64,000 nt of DNA from NCBI GenBank assembly GCA_030867875.1, contig JAOWCC010001589.1, positions 142,697,745 through 142,761,744 on the forward strand. Direction: 5' to 3'. Positions 24,022-33,529 of the stretch are shown here, in pieces. Both the position numbers and the translations under genes were made by a program. The stretch is from Actinernus sp. WN-2022. Taxonomy: Eukaryota; Cnidaria; Anthozoa; Actiniaria; Actinernidae. The notes under the pieces were generated by a model. It saw only the letters and a program-made list of their open reading frames with translations. It did not search any database and was not told the DNA's origin. Position 1 is the first letter of the stretch, and each line of letters starts with the position of its first letter.

Positions 24022-24628
24022 CCCGGGGGGGGGGGGGGGGGGGGGGTACTTACATGAAAAATGGGTATGTATGTGAGGCCAAGAGGCTCAAACCCTGACC
24101 CTGTTTGACCCAATCCGAGCTCCAAAACCCTGATTGCCCCCTTTTTGGGAAAAAAAAACCTGATTGCCACTTCTTTAATCTGTTTTCAAAACACGGTCGG
24201 ATTATATACCCCGGCTGGTATACCGCGTACCGGGATTGCATGCAAAATACGGAACATTTCAAGTCGGGACATGTCATTGGGTAAACAAATCAGCAGATGA
24301 AGTACATAGATAAGTATTGAAGTACGAATTAGCGGCGTCACGATGTATGGGAACCTCAGTGCTTGCATGTGGGCAGGCGATAAAAATGCGGCAACAGAAT
24401 TTATTTTTTTGACATAGTAGCTAAAAAAAACTGAACCCTAACTGCCTAGAAAAACCTGAACCCCGACCCTGACTGAACCCAAATTATACTCAAATCCTGA
24501 CCCTGATCTGCCCAAATCAGGTCAAAACCCTGACCCTACCTGCCCAAACCAAGCTCAAAACCCTGACCCACCCGGGCGGCACATACATAATTCGTCACAA
24601 ACAGGAGTACCCCCCCCCCCCCCCCGGG
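24022..24628. mobile_element. 607-bp G-tract MITE with 8-bp target duplication (hAT-like)
   Basis: CCCGGGG-plus-G-run at the left, C-run-plus-CCGGG at the right, GTAC just inside each. TGCATCGC at 24014-24021 recurs exactly at 24629-24636. The interior repeats CAAA(A)CCCTGACCC-type words and a GTATGTGAGGCCAAGAGGCT segment that recurs inverted at about 62926-62945. Confidence 0.85.
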
Positions 24629-25132
24629 TGCATCGCACAGTCTTAAATTAACAGAGGGCGCAGGGTTAGACCACATACATGTAGTACTCACCCGGTACTC
24701 ACTCTAACCCGATGCGGTCAGGGGATTTTGATGTCTCCTCTCCAGTGCGCATGCTCTCCTAAGTTTCTCTCTTGCATGGTGAATGAGGGAGATTTAGTGA
24801 AAGTAAGCATACTGATGAGGGATATTCGAGAACATACAAAGGAAAGCGAGGGGATCATGGTATTACTACATTTGAACCATTTGTTTGTTATTAGTCATCA
24901 TGACCTGTTAAAGACATAGATCTACATGTAGCAGGTTTTAAAATTGCCAATTCATGTGTTGCAATTTCAATCCCTTGATGCCCACATTGGAAATTTCCAA
25001 TTGCAGGTTGAACCCAACTGGGAATATATTCTAAGCAATCTCAGAACAATTGTGTAAATTTTAAATGTACAAGCTAATGATAATTGGATATCAATGTGGG
25101 GGAAAAAAAGCCAGCAGCAATTTATCTTGTGG

Positions 25133-25215
25133 TCTAATGGTTAGCGTTAGTAGCTGGTATTAGCCATCAGTTGTGTACCGGTGCACGTTCAATCCTCAGT
25201 TGAAGGAGTGATTTT
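25133..25215 (+). mobile_element. tRNA-derived SINE head or tRNA pseudogene
   Basis: TGGTCTAATGG matches the pol III A box (TRGYNNANNGG) exactly, and GTTCAATCC about 45 bp later matches the B box core. The intervening arms do not fold into a complete cloverleaf by eye, and a T-run follows. More likely a SINE or pseudogene than a working tRNA. Confidence 0.55.
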
Positions 25216-25269
25216 TTTCTATAAATCCTTCATTTTCTTTTAAAAATATTGAGTATGTATTTAGCCCTA

Positions 25270-25430
25270 ACAGGTAGGTTTAGGGTTTTGTTTGGGGTTG
25301 GAGTTTTGTTTGGGGTTGGAGTTTTGTTTGGGGTTGGAGTTTTGTTTGGGGTTGGGGTTAGGTTTTTGTTTGGGGTTGGGGTTAGATTTTTGGTTGGGGT
25401 TGGGGTTAGGTTTTTGTTTGGTTTGGCCAG
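25270..25430 (+). repeat. 18-bp GT-rich minisatellite
   Basis: Repeats of TTTTGTTTGGGGTTGGAG with later variants containing TTAGGTTTTTG. It keeps several frames open, so long ORFs through it are artefacts. Directly upstream of MMAB exon e. Confidence 0.9.
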
Positions 25431-25537
25431 ATTGTTTAGAATATATTTACAGTTGGGTCCAACCTGCAATTGGACATTTCCAGTGAAGTTTCAGTTCATA
25501 TCATAAATGCAGTTTGTGTAACATCTCTTTTGTACAG

Positions 25538-25597
25538 AGTGGTTCCCCTCGTGCAGAATGGAAGTGTTCATCCTCATGTGGGCAAGTACCTAAACAG
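25538..25597 (+). CDS. MMAB: MMAB, internal exon e (last recognised)
   Basis: A 60-bp exon after CTCTTTTGTACAG and before GTCAAT. The first base completes the Arg codon begun in exon d. It encodes VVPLVQNGSVHPHVGKYLN plus two bases of Arg, as in the family segment that precedes the LSDxLFxLARYAA block. That final block was not found downstream, either before or after the 10.7 kb palindromic element. The gene is therefore incomplete in what I can see: the last exon may be too diverged for me, beyond 64 kb, or lost. Confidence 0.93.
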
Positions 25598-25682
25598 GTC
25601 AATCTCTTCTCTCGGTTTTGGTTTGCTTTGTATCTCCACCTTTACAGTTCTCATCAAAAGGGTTTCAGTCTGTAACTGGTGT

Positions 25683-25890
25683 TAGAGCAGATTTCGTATG
25701 AGTGGGACAAACTACGGCAATGCGTGACTACGGCACGGTTACCGTACGGCATGCCGTGACATTGAAATGGTTTCCTATTGTTTTTGTCTTTCTGATCCAA
25801 TCAAATTACAGAGATACGGTACAGCACGGTTACGGCAAGGCTACGGGCATGCTGTTGTTTGTCCCACTCATGCATACGAAATCTGCTCTA
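25683..25890. mobile_element. MITE with ~33-bp terminal inverted repeats
   Basis: TAGAGCAGATTTCGTATGAG at the left pairs with the right end CGAAATCTGCTCTA, and GAGTGGGACAAAC with GTTTGTCCCACTC. The interior contains GGCATGCCGT and GATCCAATCAAATTAC words that recur at 27.4-27.6 kb and 55.9 kb. Confidence 0.75.
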
Positions 25891-25921
25891 TTCATTGCCT
25901 TTAGACAGTTCAACCCATAGA

Positions 25922-26067
25922 CTATATCGCAACTCCGCCGTCGCAGTGCACTCTGGGATGGATATCTCAGTTTCCATTGTTAAATCCAAGATGGCCGCCC
26001 AACGACAACAATGGAAAACTGAGATATCCATCCCAGAGTGCACTGCGACGGCGGGGTTGCGATATAG
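25922..26067. mobile_element. Hairpin MITE with ~65-bp arms
   Basis: CTATATCGCAACTCCGCCGT pairs with its complement ending GTTGCGATATAG, one mismatch in the first 20 bp, continuing through CACTCTGGGATGGATATCTC. The short loop contains AAGATGGCCGCC. Confidence 0.85.
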
Positions 26068-26145
26068 CCCATTACCACATGTTCCTTGGCCAAAATGGCA
26101 GCCAAGGTTGTTGTTTTTTAGTTTTTGATACAGAGTAACATGACC

Positions 26146-26604
26146 CACAGGCAGCCCAAGCTCAAGTTACGAAAATATAAGGGTTTGTATGGGAGCGTAG
26201 CAAGCTCAAGTTACGAAAATATAAGGGTTTGTATGGGAGCGTAGCGAACTCCGTTTACTAGCCAGAAATACTGTAAAATATTTGAATAAAATGACTTACC
26301 TTGCCACTGTGATGTCTTCTGTAGTGTTTCTCTCCTTGTTGGGTAGTTTTAAGCTGATTTCAGCCGGTTTTTCATTTTCGGAGCCCCTGAAATCACCTTA
26401 AAACTACCCAGCAAGGAGAGAAACACGACGGAAGACATCACAGTGGCAAGGTAAGTCATTTTATTCAAATATTTTACAGTATTTCTGGCTAGTAAACGGA
26501 GTTCGCTACGCTCCCATACAAACCCTTATATTTTCGTAACTTGAGCTCGCTACGCTCCCATACAAACCCTTATATTTTCGTAACTTGAGCTTGGGCTGCC
26601 TGTG
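26146..26604. mobile_element. 459-bp fold-back element with ~200-bp arms
   Basis: Starts CACAGGCAGCCCAAGCTCAA and ends with the complement. The arms include a 45-bp tandem doublet (GTATGGGAGCGTAGC) in both sides and stay nearly identical to the centre. Flanks read CATGACC and TATGACC, an imperfect 7-bp duplication. The near identity marks a young insertion. Confidence 0.85.
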
Positions 26605-27408
26605 TATGACCTAAGCTTTGCGAATAAGCACAATTTGATTATGAGAAATGTTGTTAAAGGGGCTATGTCACGGTAAGACTTAACATTCGTTTTTTTCCGG
26701 GCCGGAAAGAGCTATTTCCACTGATTTTGATATGAACTAACGAACCTCTCGGCCATGTGGGATGCTTAAAATCAAAGCAAATATGCAAAAATGACTAACA
26801 AACAGTGTATATAAACAGTCTCCAGGGAAAATATTGAAAATCCTTTCAATCAAGCATTGAGGGAGGAAAGTTAACTGTTTGTATCCAATTAACAGCCACT
26901 AAACGAGCAATTACTCGATACATGCGCAGTACCATGACATAGCCCCTTTAATTTCGATCGCGTGTGGTAATGGTTTGGCCATGAGGTTCAGATTCGGGCC
27001 CGGTCTTTATACGAGTAAAATAGCTACAAAACCTGCAAAACCAAAGTTATTGTGAAAACGAACCAGGATTTGTCTGATACAGAACAACCCAGTCCGGAAA
27101 AACCCGGACACGGAAATCGGAATTAGGTTCAAATCGGACACGGTACCGCCGCACATATGTATTACGTCATAAACAAGAACAACACCCCCCCCCCCCCCCC
27201 CCCCCCCCACCCCCCTCGGGGCTCTGTCTCATCCCTTCTTCTCGACTCTCATCAGACTCAGCGACTTCCTGTTCACTGCTGCACGATACGCGGCTAAGAG
27301 AGATGGAAAAGAAGAAAAGATTTACCACCGTGTGCAAAGTTAACCCCTGGAAATAGTGTCGCCTAAAGCATTCAAATAGAGCGGACGTCATGAGTGGGAC
27401 AAACTATT

Positions 27409-27632
27409 GGATCAGAAGGACAAAGACAATAGAGAAGCCATTTCAATGTCACGGCATGCCGTACAGTAACTGTAATTTGATTGGATCAGAAGGACAAAAA
27501 CAATAGAGAAGCCATTTCAATGTCACGGCATGCCGTACTGTAACTCTGTAATTTGATTGGATCAGAAGGACAAAAACAACAGAGAACCATTTTAATGTCA
27601 CGGCATGCCGTACAGTAACTCTGTAATTTGCT
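27409..27632 (+). repeat. Three tandem copies of a ~74-bp unit
   Basis: Each contains TTGGATCAGAAGGACAAA, ATTTCAATGTCACGGCATGC and CGTACAGTAAC or a close variant. Related, inverted, to the interior of the MITE at 25683-25890. Confidence 0.8.
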
Positions 27633-28112
27633 TGGATTACACGTGTGTAAGGCAGATATACGAGGATGGCAGGATATGTGGTATGCTTAGAAAATGGCAC
27701 TGAGGATCTGGTACAATTGTGACAGGTTTCCTGATATGTCCGTATACGCATCAGTATACGCGTTGTGTACTGTGTGTAACAGGGCGTATAAGAAAGGTTG
27801 TGTATAAGGCAGGTAACACTTGTGGCAGGTTTCCCGATATGTCCGTATACGCACCAGTATATAATTGTATACTGTGTGAAACAGGGTATATAAGGAAAAT
27901 AGAAGGATTCTTACAGGTGATGTATCTATGATGACCATACTGTTTGGTATAAAAGGAAGCTACAATGCTCCGTAGAAGTTTAATTTGAAATCAGTTTTAA
28001 TTTGCGGTATAAATTATTACGCGGATAGTATGACGTTTATTAATCCATAGATTTCAGCCACTAAATCAGATCTTATGAAGAAAAATGATCACGTAAATTC
28101 ATTTTAACCATA

Positions 28113-28118
28113 TAGTTC
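28113..28118. other. 6-bp target-site duplication, left
   Basis: TAGTTC immediately before the left terminus of the palindromic element. The same six bases follow the right terminus at 38805-38810. Six-base duplications are characteristic of Polinton/Maverick integrases. Confidence 0.8.
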
Positions 28119-28363
28119 AGTAGTATAGCCGGAGTCAGAATGATACCCGTTTTTGGTGTACAACAAATATCTAATGCGGTGTCCTATATATTTGCTCCAT
28201 TTAGCATTTATGACACCCCCTTAGAGCTTTTGCTCGCTATATTACCCCTTTTTAGGCCCAAAACATCTATTTGATATCGAATTGTCTCACAAGGTATTTA
28301 TTCACCCCCAGTTTCGATATGGTGGCAGAGTTGTTGCTTTCGGTCATTGTTTTATGATACCCG

Positions 28364-28786
28364 TTGATTCAGCGTTCAATATTTTTACACTCATTTATTA
28401 GTTTCTATATGGGGGGCATAGTTGTTGCATTTTTCCAGGGGGGTCACATTCCCCCCGAGCTATTAGAGACTGACAGATATATACGAATAGACATCCTCAT
28501 GGATAAAGCCGCTTGTATATGGTTGATGCTTGGGAAGGATTACGAGTGTAAAAGAAAGCGATATAATACAGAGTACTGTGCTCAACATAATTATCAGATA
28601 AGAGAGGGAAGCAGATCACCAATACCCTGTTCGAACTGTGGGATTGGGTGTCGTACTAGTTATGGACTTTGCTCGAGATGCGGTCAGAAAACGAGTCTAT
28701 ACCTCAAAGATAAAAAACGTTATACTAAGGTTCGCTTTGTAAAGGTGTTATTGGAATTGAAAAAGAACTACCTTCCAATCGATTAG
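28364..28786 (+). CDS. Small zinc-ribbon protein, left arm
   Basis: A 140-residue frame; the ATG at 28499 (MDKAACIWLMLGKDYE) is the likelier start because the upstream part is atypical and lies close to the element end. It shows a C...C...YCAQH pattern followed by PCSNCGIGCRTSYGLCSRCG, together two probable zinc sites. Proteins with such short Cys/His cores occur in Polintons and large DNA viruses, with unknown role; DNA binding is an inference. It is outermost in the arm and reads toward PolB. The right-arm copy has three amino-acid changes and a frameshift, so this is the better copy. Confidence 0.6.
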   Translation: MIQRSIFLHSFISFYMGGIVVAFFQGGHIPPELLETDRYIRIDILMDKAACIWLMLGKDYECKRKRYNTEYCAQHNYQIREGSRSPIPCSNCGIGCRTSYGLCSRCGQKTSLYLKDKKRYTKVRFVKVLLELKKNYLPID

Positions 28787-28807
28787 AGTAGGATACGACT
28801 TTTCACA

Positions 28808-29263
28808 AAGCATTTAGAGCTAACCATCATAAGTATTGACAGAGGAGGGATATGTAGAAGATATTGACTGTCACACAACATTTAGAGCTAACCATCATAT
28901 AAATATTGACAGAGGAAATTGTTGTAAGACACGACTTTTCACACAACATTTAGAGACTACCACTCATAAGTATTGACGGAGGAGGGATATGTAGAAGATA
29001 TTGACTGTCACACAACATTTAGAGACTACCACTCATATAAGTATTGACAGAGGAGGGATATGTAGAAGATATTGACTGTCACACAACATTTAGAGACTAC
29101 CACTCATAAGTATTGACAGAGGAGGGATATGTAGAATATATTGACTGTCACACAACATTTAGAGCTAACCATCATATAAGTATTGACAGAGGAGGGATAT
29201 GTAGAAGATATTGACTGTCACACAACATTTAGAGACTACCACTCATATAAGTATTGACAACGG
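28808..29263 (+). repeat. 69-71-bp tandem array, left arm (about seven copies)
   Basis: Units contain GGAGGGATATGTAGAAGATA, TTGACTGTCACACAACATTT and AGAGACTACCACTCATATAA, with a variant AGAGCTAACCATCATA. The array separates the zinc-ribbon ORF from the polymerase genes, and its last unit runs to the start codon of the next ORF. The right arm keeps only about two units (38006-38115). Confidence 0.9.
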
Positions 29264-29266
29264 AAA

Positions 29267-30115
29267 ATGGTTACCCTCAAAGAACTACGCAGGACGGCAA
29301 AACAGTTTGGAATTCGAGGTTTCTCTAAGTTACGCAAACACGAACTCAGTTATACAATAGTTTCCGCTTTAGTTGATGAAGAATGGAATAGGTATGAAAG
29401 GCATATCGAAACGGGAAGGTTTCCAGCTCTTTTTCAAGGAGATATAAGAAATCCACACAAACGCGGCCAACGCGCACGAGAACTCAAACAACGTAGGGAA
29501 GATGCAGCAGCAAGTATACGGGCTAAAGTTGTTGCAAGAAAGATGAACGCTAATCCTTTACTTCGCTCACCTCTTATACGACGAGCTGTCCGACGATTTC
29601 ACCAAAACCCTCGTAGCGAACCACTATCACGCAGCATCATTCGAGAGGCGAATACTATTCTCGATGAGAGAGATGGCACACTTGAGGGAGAAGAAAAAGG
29701 CAGACGTATGATTAGGTGGCGATTTTTCAAAGGGGTGGCGAGTGATTTGACACATAGGATCATGGAGAAATTGACTGCAAACGTCGAAACCAGTTTCTAT
29801 CTACGCTACAGTTATACCTATCGCATTCGCAACGTCAAGGACGGGCGTGTAATGATATTTTCCAAGACAGGTTCAGGATCTCCATGGATAAATATTCTAG
29901 ACGATGCGGCGGAATGGATAAACAACAAAGAGATTGCCAGATTGAATCCCGATAATATAGAGCGACCCGACACTCATGCAGTGGGTATTCGTACGTTGGA
30001 TCTATGTGGATGTCAAAGTCGTAATCGATCGACAACCTTTGGTGGGAACCGGGCCATTACCAGATTGGTTAAGATATCAAAAAGGAATGTTTTCCCTCGA
30101 CAAATACAACGATAA
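29267..30115 (+). CDS. PolB N-terminal ORF with SAP/Rho-N-like start, left arm
   Basis: A 282-residue frame starting MVTLKELRRTAKQFGIRGFS. Residues 1-35 look like a SAP or Rho-N-type helix-turn-helix nucleic-acid binding fold (LKELRRTAKQFGI...KLRKHEL). Residues 60-130 are very basic. The part to about residue 235 reads as genuine protein; beyond that the frame is a shadow of the next ORF, whose sequence continues the polymerase in the +1 frame. In related elements this region is joined to PolB, so a one-base frame change separates them here. The basic region could serve as or bind the priming protein, which is speculation. Confidence 0.6.
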   Translation: MVTLKELRRTAKQFGIRGFSKLRKHELSYTIVSALVDEEWNRYERHIETGRFPALFQGDIRNPHKRGQRARELKQRREDAAASIRAKVVARKMNANPLLRSPLIRRAVRRFHQNPRSEPLSRSIIREANTILDERDGTLEGEEKGRRMIRWRFFKGVASDLTHRIMEKLTANVETSFYLRYSYTYRIRNVKDGRVMIFSKTGSGSPWINILDDAAEWINNKEIARLNPDNIERPDTHAVGIRTLDLCGCQSRNRSTTFGGNRAITRLVKISKRNVFPRQIQR

Positions 30116-31331
30116 CCTATGCTTTTGGCGATGCCTTGCTATATACAAAGGATCTCGTGTAGATAAGTGCAATACCGCAGCTCGAAAATTAGCTCAAGAG
30201 TTCTATCAATTGGTAGCGCCTATACGAGATACACCAAAAACTTCTCTAGACCAATTGGATAAGATCGAGTCGCACTTTGGGATAGGCATTTGCGTGTATG
30301 AACCTACGAAGGAGGGAGCTTGGCATCTGATGCGACATGCAGCTCACTACAAGAACACGATGACGATTGGTATATATGAGGGTCACGCCTTCTATATTAA
30401 GAAAATTTGGCAACTCGGAAATCTATATATCTGTAATGATTGCAAACAACGATTCACGAAAGCCTCAAATCTTCAACGTCATGCAGATCGTTGTAGTCGT
30501 GGTGAAACGAAGATAGTTTGTGCAGGAGAGAAAATCAAAGCACCACAATCTGCATTCGAAAAAGCATTTTGGCCAGATAGTAAATCTCATCAAGTAAGTA
30601 AAAAATCTCTACGTTGGATGAAACGCGAATCCGAAAGGATTGGGCAACACATTCATCACGCGGCTTGTGGTCATGGTGGAGAACGTTGGATCGAAGGAGC
30701 ACCAGTCGATGGTTATGAACCAATTTCCAAAACGATCTTTCAATTCCATGGATGCTACTATCATGGTTGCCCAAAATGTACGAAAGTCAAATCCTGGGGT
30801 AAGAATTTATATCGTAAAACTTGTGCAAGGACATCAAAGCTACGATTAGCCGGATATACAGTGGTGGAGGCTTGGGAATGCTCGACGACGAAGACCAACG
30901 AACCAATTCCAACTCCGGTACAAACCGCTTATCCACATGCGATAGTATATGATTTCGAAGCCTATCTCGATACGACGAAAGGAAGACAACCAACAGCCCG
31001 TTTAACCATCGAAAACGTACATGTTCCTATATCAGTATCGATCGCCGACACATACAATCGAATACCAACCTTTATCTATCGATTCGATCCAAAAGAACTC
31101 ATAGTTGCCTTTGTCGAAGAACTTCAACGAAGAGCAAAAGTAATCCAAGAAGTTGTCATCGAACAGTTTTGTCCTAAGACACCTGAATTCTCTTTCGACA
31201 CCCTACCGAAAGAACAACAAATGAAAATCAATGAATGGGCAAATCAAGTTCCCGTATTAGGATTCAACTCCGGTCGATATGATTTGAATTTGATCAGAAA
31301 CTATTTCGTGGAATCTATTGCAGACACATAA
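29976..31331 (+). CDS. Protein-primed PolB, OTU/zinc-finger/Vsr-like/exonuclease part, left arm
   Basis: A 451-residue frame. Residues 35-140 resemble an OTU-type fold (DNLCFWRCLA and a later EGHAFYI holding the Cys and His positions). Residues about 150-175 form a C2HC finger (YICNDCKQRFTKASNLQRHA). HGCYYHGCPKC and a following WEC are the Vsr-like nuclease signature common in Polinton polymerases. AIVYDFEAYLD is Exo I and VLGFNSGRYDLNLI is Exo II. The frame ends in TAA just after Exo II; the polymerase continues in the +1 frame at 31318. The same break exists in the right arm, so it is older than the palindrome, or is a programmed shift. Confidence 0.75.
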   Translation: MQWVFVRWIYVDVKVVIDRQPLVGTGPLPDWLRYQKGMFSLDKYNDNLCFWRCLAIYKGSRVDKCNTAARKLAQEFYQLVAPIRDTPKTSLDQLDKIESHFGIGICVYEPTKEGAWHLMRHAAHYKNTMTIGIYEGHAFYIKKIWQLGNLYICNDCKQRFTKASNLQRHADRCSRGETKIVCAGEKIKAPQSAFEKAFWPDSKSHQVSKKSLRWMKRESERIGQHIHHAACGHGGERWIEGAPVDGYEPISKTIFQFHGCYYHGCPKCTKVKSWGKNLYRKTCARTSKLRLAGYTVVEAWECSTTKTNEPIPTPVQTAYPHAIVYDFEAYLDTTKGRQPTARLTIENVHVPISVSIADTYNRIPTFIYRFDPKELIVAFVEELQRRAKVIQEVVIEQFCPKTPEFSFDTLPKEQQMKINEWANQVPVLGFNSGRYDLNLIRNYFVESIADT

Positions 31332-32154
31332 AAACGTTCGAGTGGCAAAGAAAGCCAATACCACTATGTTTCTCTTAACCCCAGAATTTCGTTTCGTCGA
31401 TGTGATGAATTATCTTGGACCCGGTACTTCCTACGAAAAGTGGATCATTGCATATGGATGCGAGTCGCAAAAGAGTTACTTCCCATATGAGTGGTTCGAT
31501 TCTTCAGATAAATTGGATCACATTGGTTTACCAGATTATCAAGAATGGACATCAAAGTTGAAAGGATCACATTTATTGACTATGACAGAGTTCGAGGCTT
31601 GTAAGCGAATCTTTCGTGATAATGGAATGAAGACTTTTGCTGACTGGCTACGATACTATAACAACTTAGATGTAGGTCCATTTATAGAGGCATTAGAAAA
31701 GATGCGCGATTTCTATCACGATAAAGGTATAGATATATTGAAAGATGCCGTATCTATTCCAGGAGTATCACTACAGTTTCTACTTCGAGGTAGTGTAGAA
31801 CGAGGGGCGGAATTGTATGCCCCAAATGAGGAGGCTTATCACATGCTCAAAAGGGCTATCGTTGGTGGACCAAGTATAGTATTCACTAGACTTCACGAAG
31901 CAGGAGTAACCAAAATTCGTAGTCATCAAGGTGGTACCAAAGGGATGTCGAAGAGGCACAACGATGTTACGTGGGAGCGATTCAATGAAGCCTTATGTGG
32001 TAGTATCGATAAAGCAGAAAACCGCGGATTCCGTTTACTACCAGAAGGTATGGCAACTTACACACAACATAAGCTTGGACTTTCAGCGTACTACGATAAA
32101 AGACGAGTACTCCCAGACGGAGTCCACACTGAGCCTATAGAATACAGTCTTTGA
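31318..32154 (+). pseudogene. PolB C-terminal part with palm deleted, left arm
   Basis: A 278-residue frame with Exo III (YNNLDVGPF) and the conserved PGVSLQFLLRG block, then an abrupt jump from SHQGGTK to GMSKRHN. Compared with the right arm, 1056 bp (352 codons) are missing, removing palm motifs A, B and C. The junction at 31936-31941 is ACCAAA, a 6-bp sequence present at both borders in the right arm, so the loss fits microhomology deletion. The reading frame is kept. It retains FDSSDKLDHIGLPDYQE, which the right arm lacks. Not able to polymerise. Confidence 0.85.
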
Positions 32155-32164
32155 AATCGCTTCA

Positions 32165-32590
32165 ACGAATACAACATACGAATATAGATGTAGACAACCA
32201 CGAACAAAGGGCAAACGAATACAACATACGAATATAGATGTAGACAACCACGAACAAAGGGCAAACGAATACAACATACGAATATAGATGTAGACAACCA
32301 CGAACAAAGTGCAAACGAATACAACATACGAATATAGATGTAGACAACCACGAACAAAGGGCAAACGAATACAACATACGAATATAGATGTAGACAACCA
32401 CGAACAAAGTGAAAACGAATACAACATACGAATATAGATGTAGACAACCACGAACAAAGTGCAAACGAAGACAACATACGAATATAGATGTAGACAACCA
32501 CGAACAAAGCGCAAACGAATACAACATACGAATATAGATGTAGACAACCACGAACAAAGTGCAAACGAATACAACATACGAAATAGATGT
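32165..32590 (+). repeat. 50-bp tandem array, left arm (nine copies)
   Basis: ACAACATACGAATATAGATG recurs every 50 bp from 32171 to 32571. The units lack stops on the minus strand in all three frames, which produces long spurious ORFs. The right arm has twelve copies. It begins right after the PolB stop codon. Confidence 0.95.
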
Positions 32591-32610
32591 GATCCCACCA
32601 GCTAACGATA

Positions 32611-32745
32611 GAAAACGAATACCACCGTAAATAGATAGAAAACAAATACCACCGCAAATAGATAGAAAACAAATGTCACCGCAAATAGATAGAAAACAAA
32701 TGTCACCGAAAATAGATAGAAAACAAATACCACCGCAAATAGATA
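32611..32745 (+). repeat. 27-bp tandem array, left arm
   Basis: Five copies of a unit like AACAAATACCACCGCAAATA, bounded on both sides by TCCCACCAGCTAACGAT. Non-coding. Confidence 0.9.
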
Positions 32746-33025
32746 GATCATGCGATCCCACCAGCTAACGATATAAAAACGAATCCCACCGTAAATAGAT
32801 AAAAAACAAATACCACGCAAAGATAGAAAAAAAAAGATAGAAAACGAATGGTACCAAGGAAAATCGGGGGAAACCACCGGATTTCCAAGATCGCAGAGCA
32901 CCTACATATGTACAAGATCCACCACAAGACACCAACAAGATCGCATCTATGCGTACCAAGCACAACAACAAGTTTCCAACAAGATTTCAACAAGGCCACA
33001 CCAAGGTTGCATCTCGGTACCTCTA

Positions 33026-33093
33026 GGCATTTGCTAGATGTTTGCTAGACATTTGCTAGATGTTTGCTAGACATTTGCTAGACATTTGCTAGA
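33026..33093. repeat. Palindrome centre: six 11-bp repeats
   Basis: The arms stop pairing at GGTACCTCTA (to 33025) and TAGAGGTACC (from 33090). The 64-bp unpaired spacer consists of six tandem copies of CATTTGCTAGA or TGTTTGCTAGA. This is the axis at which two monomers are joined tail to tail. Confidence 0.9.
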
Positions 33094-33370
33094 GGTACCG
33101 AGATGCAACCTTGGTGTGGCCTTGTTGAAATCTTGTTGGAAACTTGTTGTTGTGCTTGGTACGCATAGATGCGATCTTGTTGGTGTCTTGTGGTGGATCT
33201 TGTACATATGTAGGTGCTCTGCGATCTTGGAAATCCGGTGGTTTCCCCCGATTTTCCTTGGTACCATTCGTTTTCTATCTTTTTTTCTTCTATCTTTGCG
33301 TGGTATTTGTTTTCTATCTATTTACGGTGGGATTCGTTTTTCTATCGTTAGCTGGTGGGATCGCATGATC

Positions 33371-33505
33371 TATCTATTTGCGGTGGTATTTGTTTTCTAT
33401 CTATTTTCGGTGACATTTGTTTTCTATCTATTTGCGGTGGTATTTGTTTTCTATCTATTTGCGGTGGTATTTGTTTTCTATCTATTTACGGTGGTATTCG
33501 TTTTC
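33371..33505 (-). repeat. 27-bp tandem array, right arm
   Basis: Five copies, inverted relative to 32611-32745, with small base differences. Flanked by the same ATCGTTAGCTGGTGGGA border. Confidence 0.9.
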
Positions 33506-33529
33506 TATCGTTAGCTGGTGGGATCACAT

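Noticed and set aside
25133..25215. Functional tRNA gene
   Set aside because: A and B boxes are present but the anticodon and acceptor arms do not pair convincingly.
25230..25506. Repetitive ORFs such as a PTPNKTPTPNK peptide
   Set aside because: Generated by the 18-bp minisatellite on both strands, not a protein gene.
32083..32901. Long minus-strand ORFs (171-199 residues) over the left 50-bp array
   Set aside because: The 50-bp unit has no stop in any of the three minus-strand frames, so overlapping ORFs appear in all frames with the same repeating peptide. Pure repeat artefact.
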